Part shown: positions 63,328 through 64,000 of the stretch, piece by piece
Layout of the letters: each line of letters begins with the position of its first letter
How positions within the stretch are numbered: the first letter of the stretch is position 1
Assembly (NCBI GenBank): GCA_035499295.1
Contig: DATJZG010000167.1
Span: forward strand, 24,060 to 88,059
Length of the DNA: 64,000 nucleotides
Reading direction: 5' to 3'
Source of the DNA: DATJZG01 sp035499295
Lineage (GTDB): Bacteria > Myxococcota > Myxococcia > Myxococcales > Anaeromyxobacteraceae
Position numbers and translations under genes: made by a program
Notes under the pieces: model-generated
Databases searched by the model: none
Told to the model about the DNA's origin: nothing
Seen by the model: the letters and a program-made list of their open reading frames with translations, nothing else

Positions 63328-64000
63328 TCAGTCGCCGCCGAAGCGGTCGTGGAGCAGTCCCCAGCGAACGCCCCGATCGGACACGGTGAGGTGGGAGAAG
63401 CCGCCGAGGGCCATGGCCTCGAGGACCAGGGTCGCCCCGGCGACGATGACGTCGGCCCGCTTCGGCTCCATCCCGGGCACGAGGGCCCGCTCGCGCAGCG
63501 GAAGGGCGGCCAGGCGAGCGACGAGATCCAGCAGAACCTCGCGCCCCAGGTCCGAGCCGTGGACCCGCGCGGCGTCGTAGACCGGCAGGGATTGCGCCAC
63601 TGCGGCGAGAGTGGTGACGGTGCCGGCCACCCCCACCAGGCGCGCTCCCGAGAGGTGGCCCGAGACCTGGATCTCCCGCATCTCGGCAAGGGCGGCGCGC
63701 GCGGTCGCCCGCAGGCGTGCCAGGTCCGCCTCCGAGGGAGGATCGCCCGGCCCCGCCCGCTCGGTGAGCCGCACCGCGCCCATCTGGAAACTGCGCCGTC
63801 CCGAGGGCTGCGCGCTCGAGCCCCAGGTGACCTCCGTCGACCCGCCGCCCACGTCGAGGACGGCGAGCCGCTGGCCAGGGGCGCCGAAGTCGGACCAGGC
63901 GGAGAGGTGGACGAGGCGCGCCTCCTCGTCGCCGGAGATCACCTTGATCTCGACGCCGCACCGCTCGCGGACCGCGTCCACGAGCTCGCCGGCGTTCGAG
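63328..64000 (-). CDS. ppx: Ppx/GppA family exopolyphosphatase (partial)
   Basis: The C-terminal 223 residues are visible; the N-terminus lies beyond the window end. Ppx/GppA ASKHA-fold motifs: GVEIKVISGDEEARL, the phosphate-binding LDVGGGSTEV and GVAGTVTTLAAV. The family hydrolyses polyphosphate or (p)ppGpp 5'-phosphate. It ends RFGGD without the extra C-terminal HD-type domain of long Ppx proteins, so it is the short form. Ppx and GppA cannot be separated on this evidence. Confidence 0.92.
   Translation of the reverse strand, partial: SNAGELVDAVRERCGVEIKVISGDEEARLVHLSAWSDFGAPGQRLAVLDVGGGSTEVTWGSSAQPSGRRSFQMGAVRLTERAGPGDPPSEADLARLRATARAALAEMREIQVSGHLSGARLVGVAGTVTTLAAVAQSLPVYDAARVHGSDLGREVLLDLVARLAALPLRERALVPGMEPKRADVIVAGATLVLEAMALGGFSHLTVSDRGVRWGLLHDRFGGD

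Overview
This is a gap-poor, very high-GC stretch of bacterial chromosome. It has long antisense open frames caused by GC-rich third codon positions, many GTG/TTG starts and many 4-bp stop/start overlaps. The gene content points to a myxobacterium (Myxococcota), most likely Anaeromyxobacter or a close relative. The evidence is a Frz-type chemosensory operon with a divergent tandem-receiver gene, a type IV pilus locus with the myxobacterial extras pilG/H/I and a second PilS/PilR pair, a Roadblock/LC7 protein and a PilZ protein. The genus is inferred from this pattern, not from a database match.

Layout. 1-2.9 kb, minus strand: arginine biosynthesis, with ArgC followed by an ArgJ-ArgB fusion cut by the window start. 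3.1 kb: tRNA-Leu(CAG) with its own promoter and terminator. 3.2-5.5 kb: an uncharacterised envelope protein and a short DsbD. 5.7-7.2 kb: cysteine desulfurase and an A-type Fe-S carrier. 7.2-15.1 kb: the Frz-like pathway (divergent tandem receiver, two CheW proteins, a soluble FrzCD-type receptor, CheA-CheY, CheB, CheR-TPR, CheY). 15.2-19.2 kb: nucleoside salvage (pyrimidine phosphorylase, purine nucleoside phosphorylase, cytidine deaminase) with an embedded PilZ gene, then ribF.

19.3-48.5 kb: the type IV pilus locus. It reads pilB-T-C-S-R; then on the minus strand a tip/minor-pilin operon (FimU, PilV, PilW, PilX, PilY1) and pilA-pilG-pilI; then on the plus strand pilH-pilD-pilS2-pilR2, an XRE regulator, pilM-N-O-P-Q and an uncharacterised lipoprotein. 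pilA has a clear sigma-54 -24/-12 promoter with upstream TGTCA-type motifs and a strong terminator. PilR, a sigma-54 activator encoded in the same locus, is its obvious regulator. Frz-type signalling and type IV pili together suggest surface motility with directional control, as known in Myxococcus xanthus.

48.6-51.7 kb: a Roadblock/LC7 protein, elongation factor P, and AccB-AccC for acetyl-CoA carboxylase. 51.8-62.6 kb: a 957-residue TPR protein, an ExeA/GspA-type ATPase, a TamB-like protein and a BamA/TamA-like Omp85 protein with an unusually long POTRA region, probably an envelope-biogenesis unit. 62.6-64 kb, minus strand: an MtnX-like HAD phosphatase and a Ppx/GppA phosphatase cut by the window end. 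I see no insertion sequences, phage genes, CRISPR arrays or rRNA, and no gene-free stretch above 300 bases.
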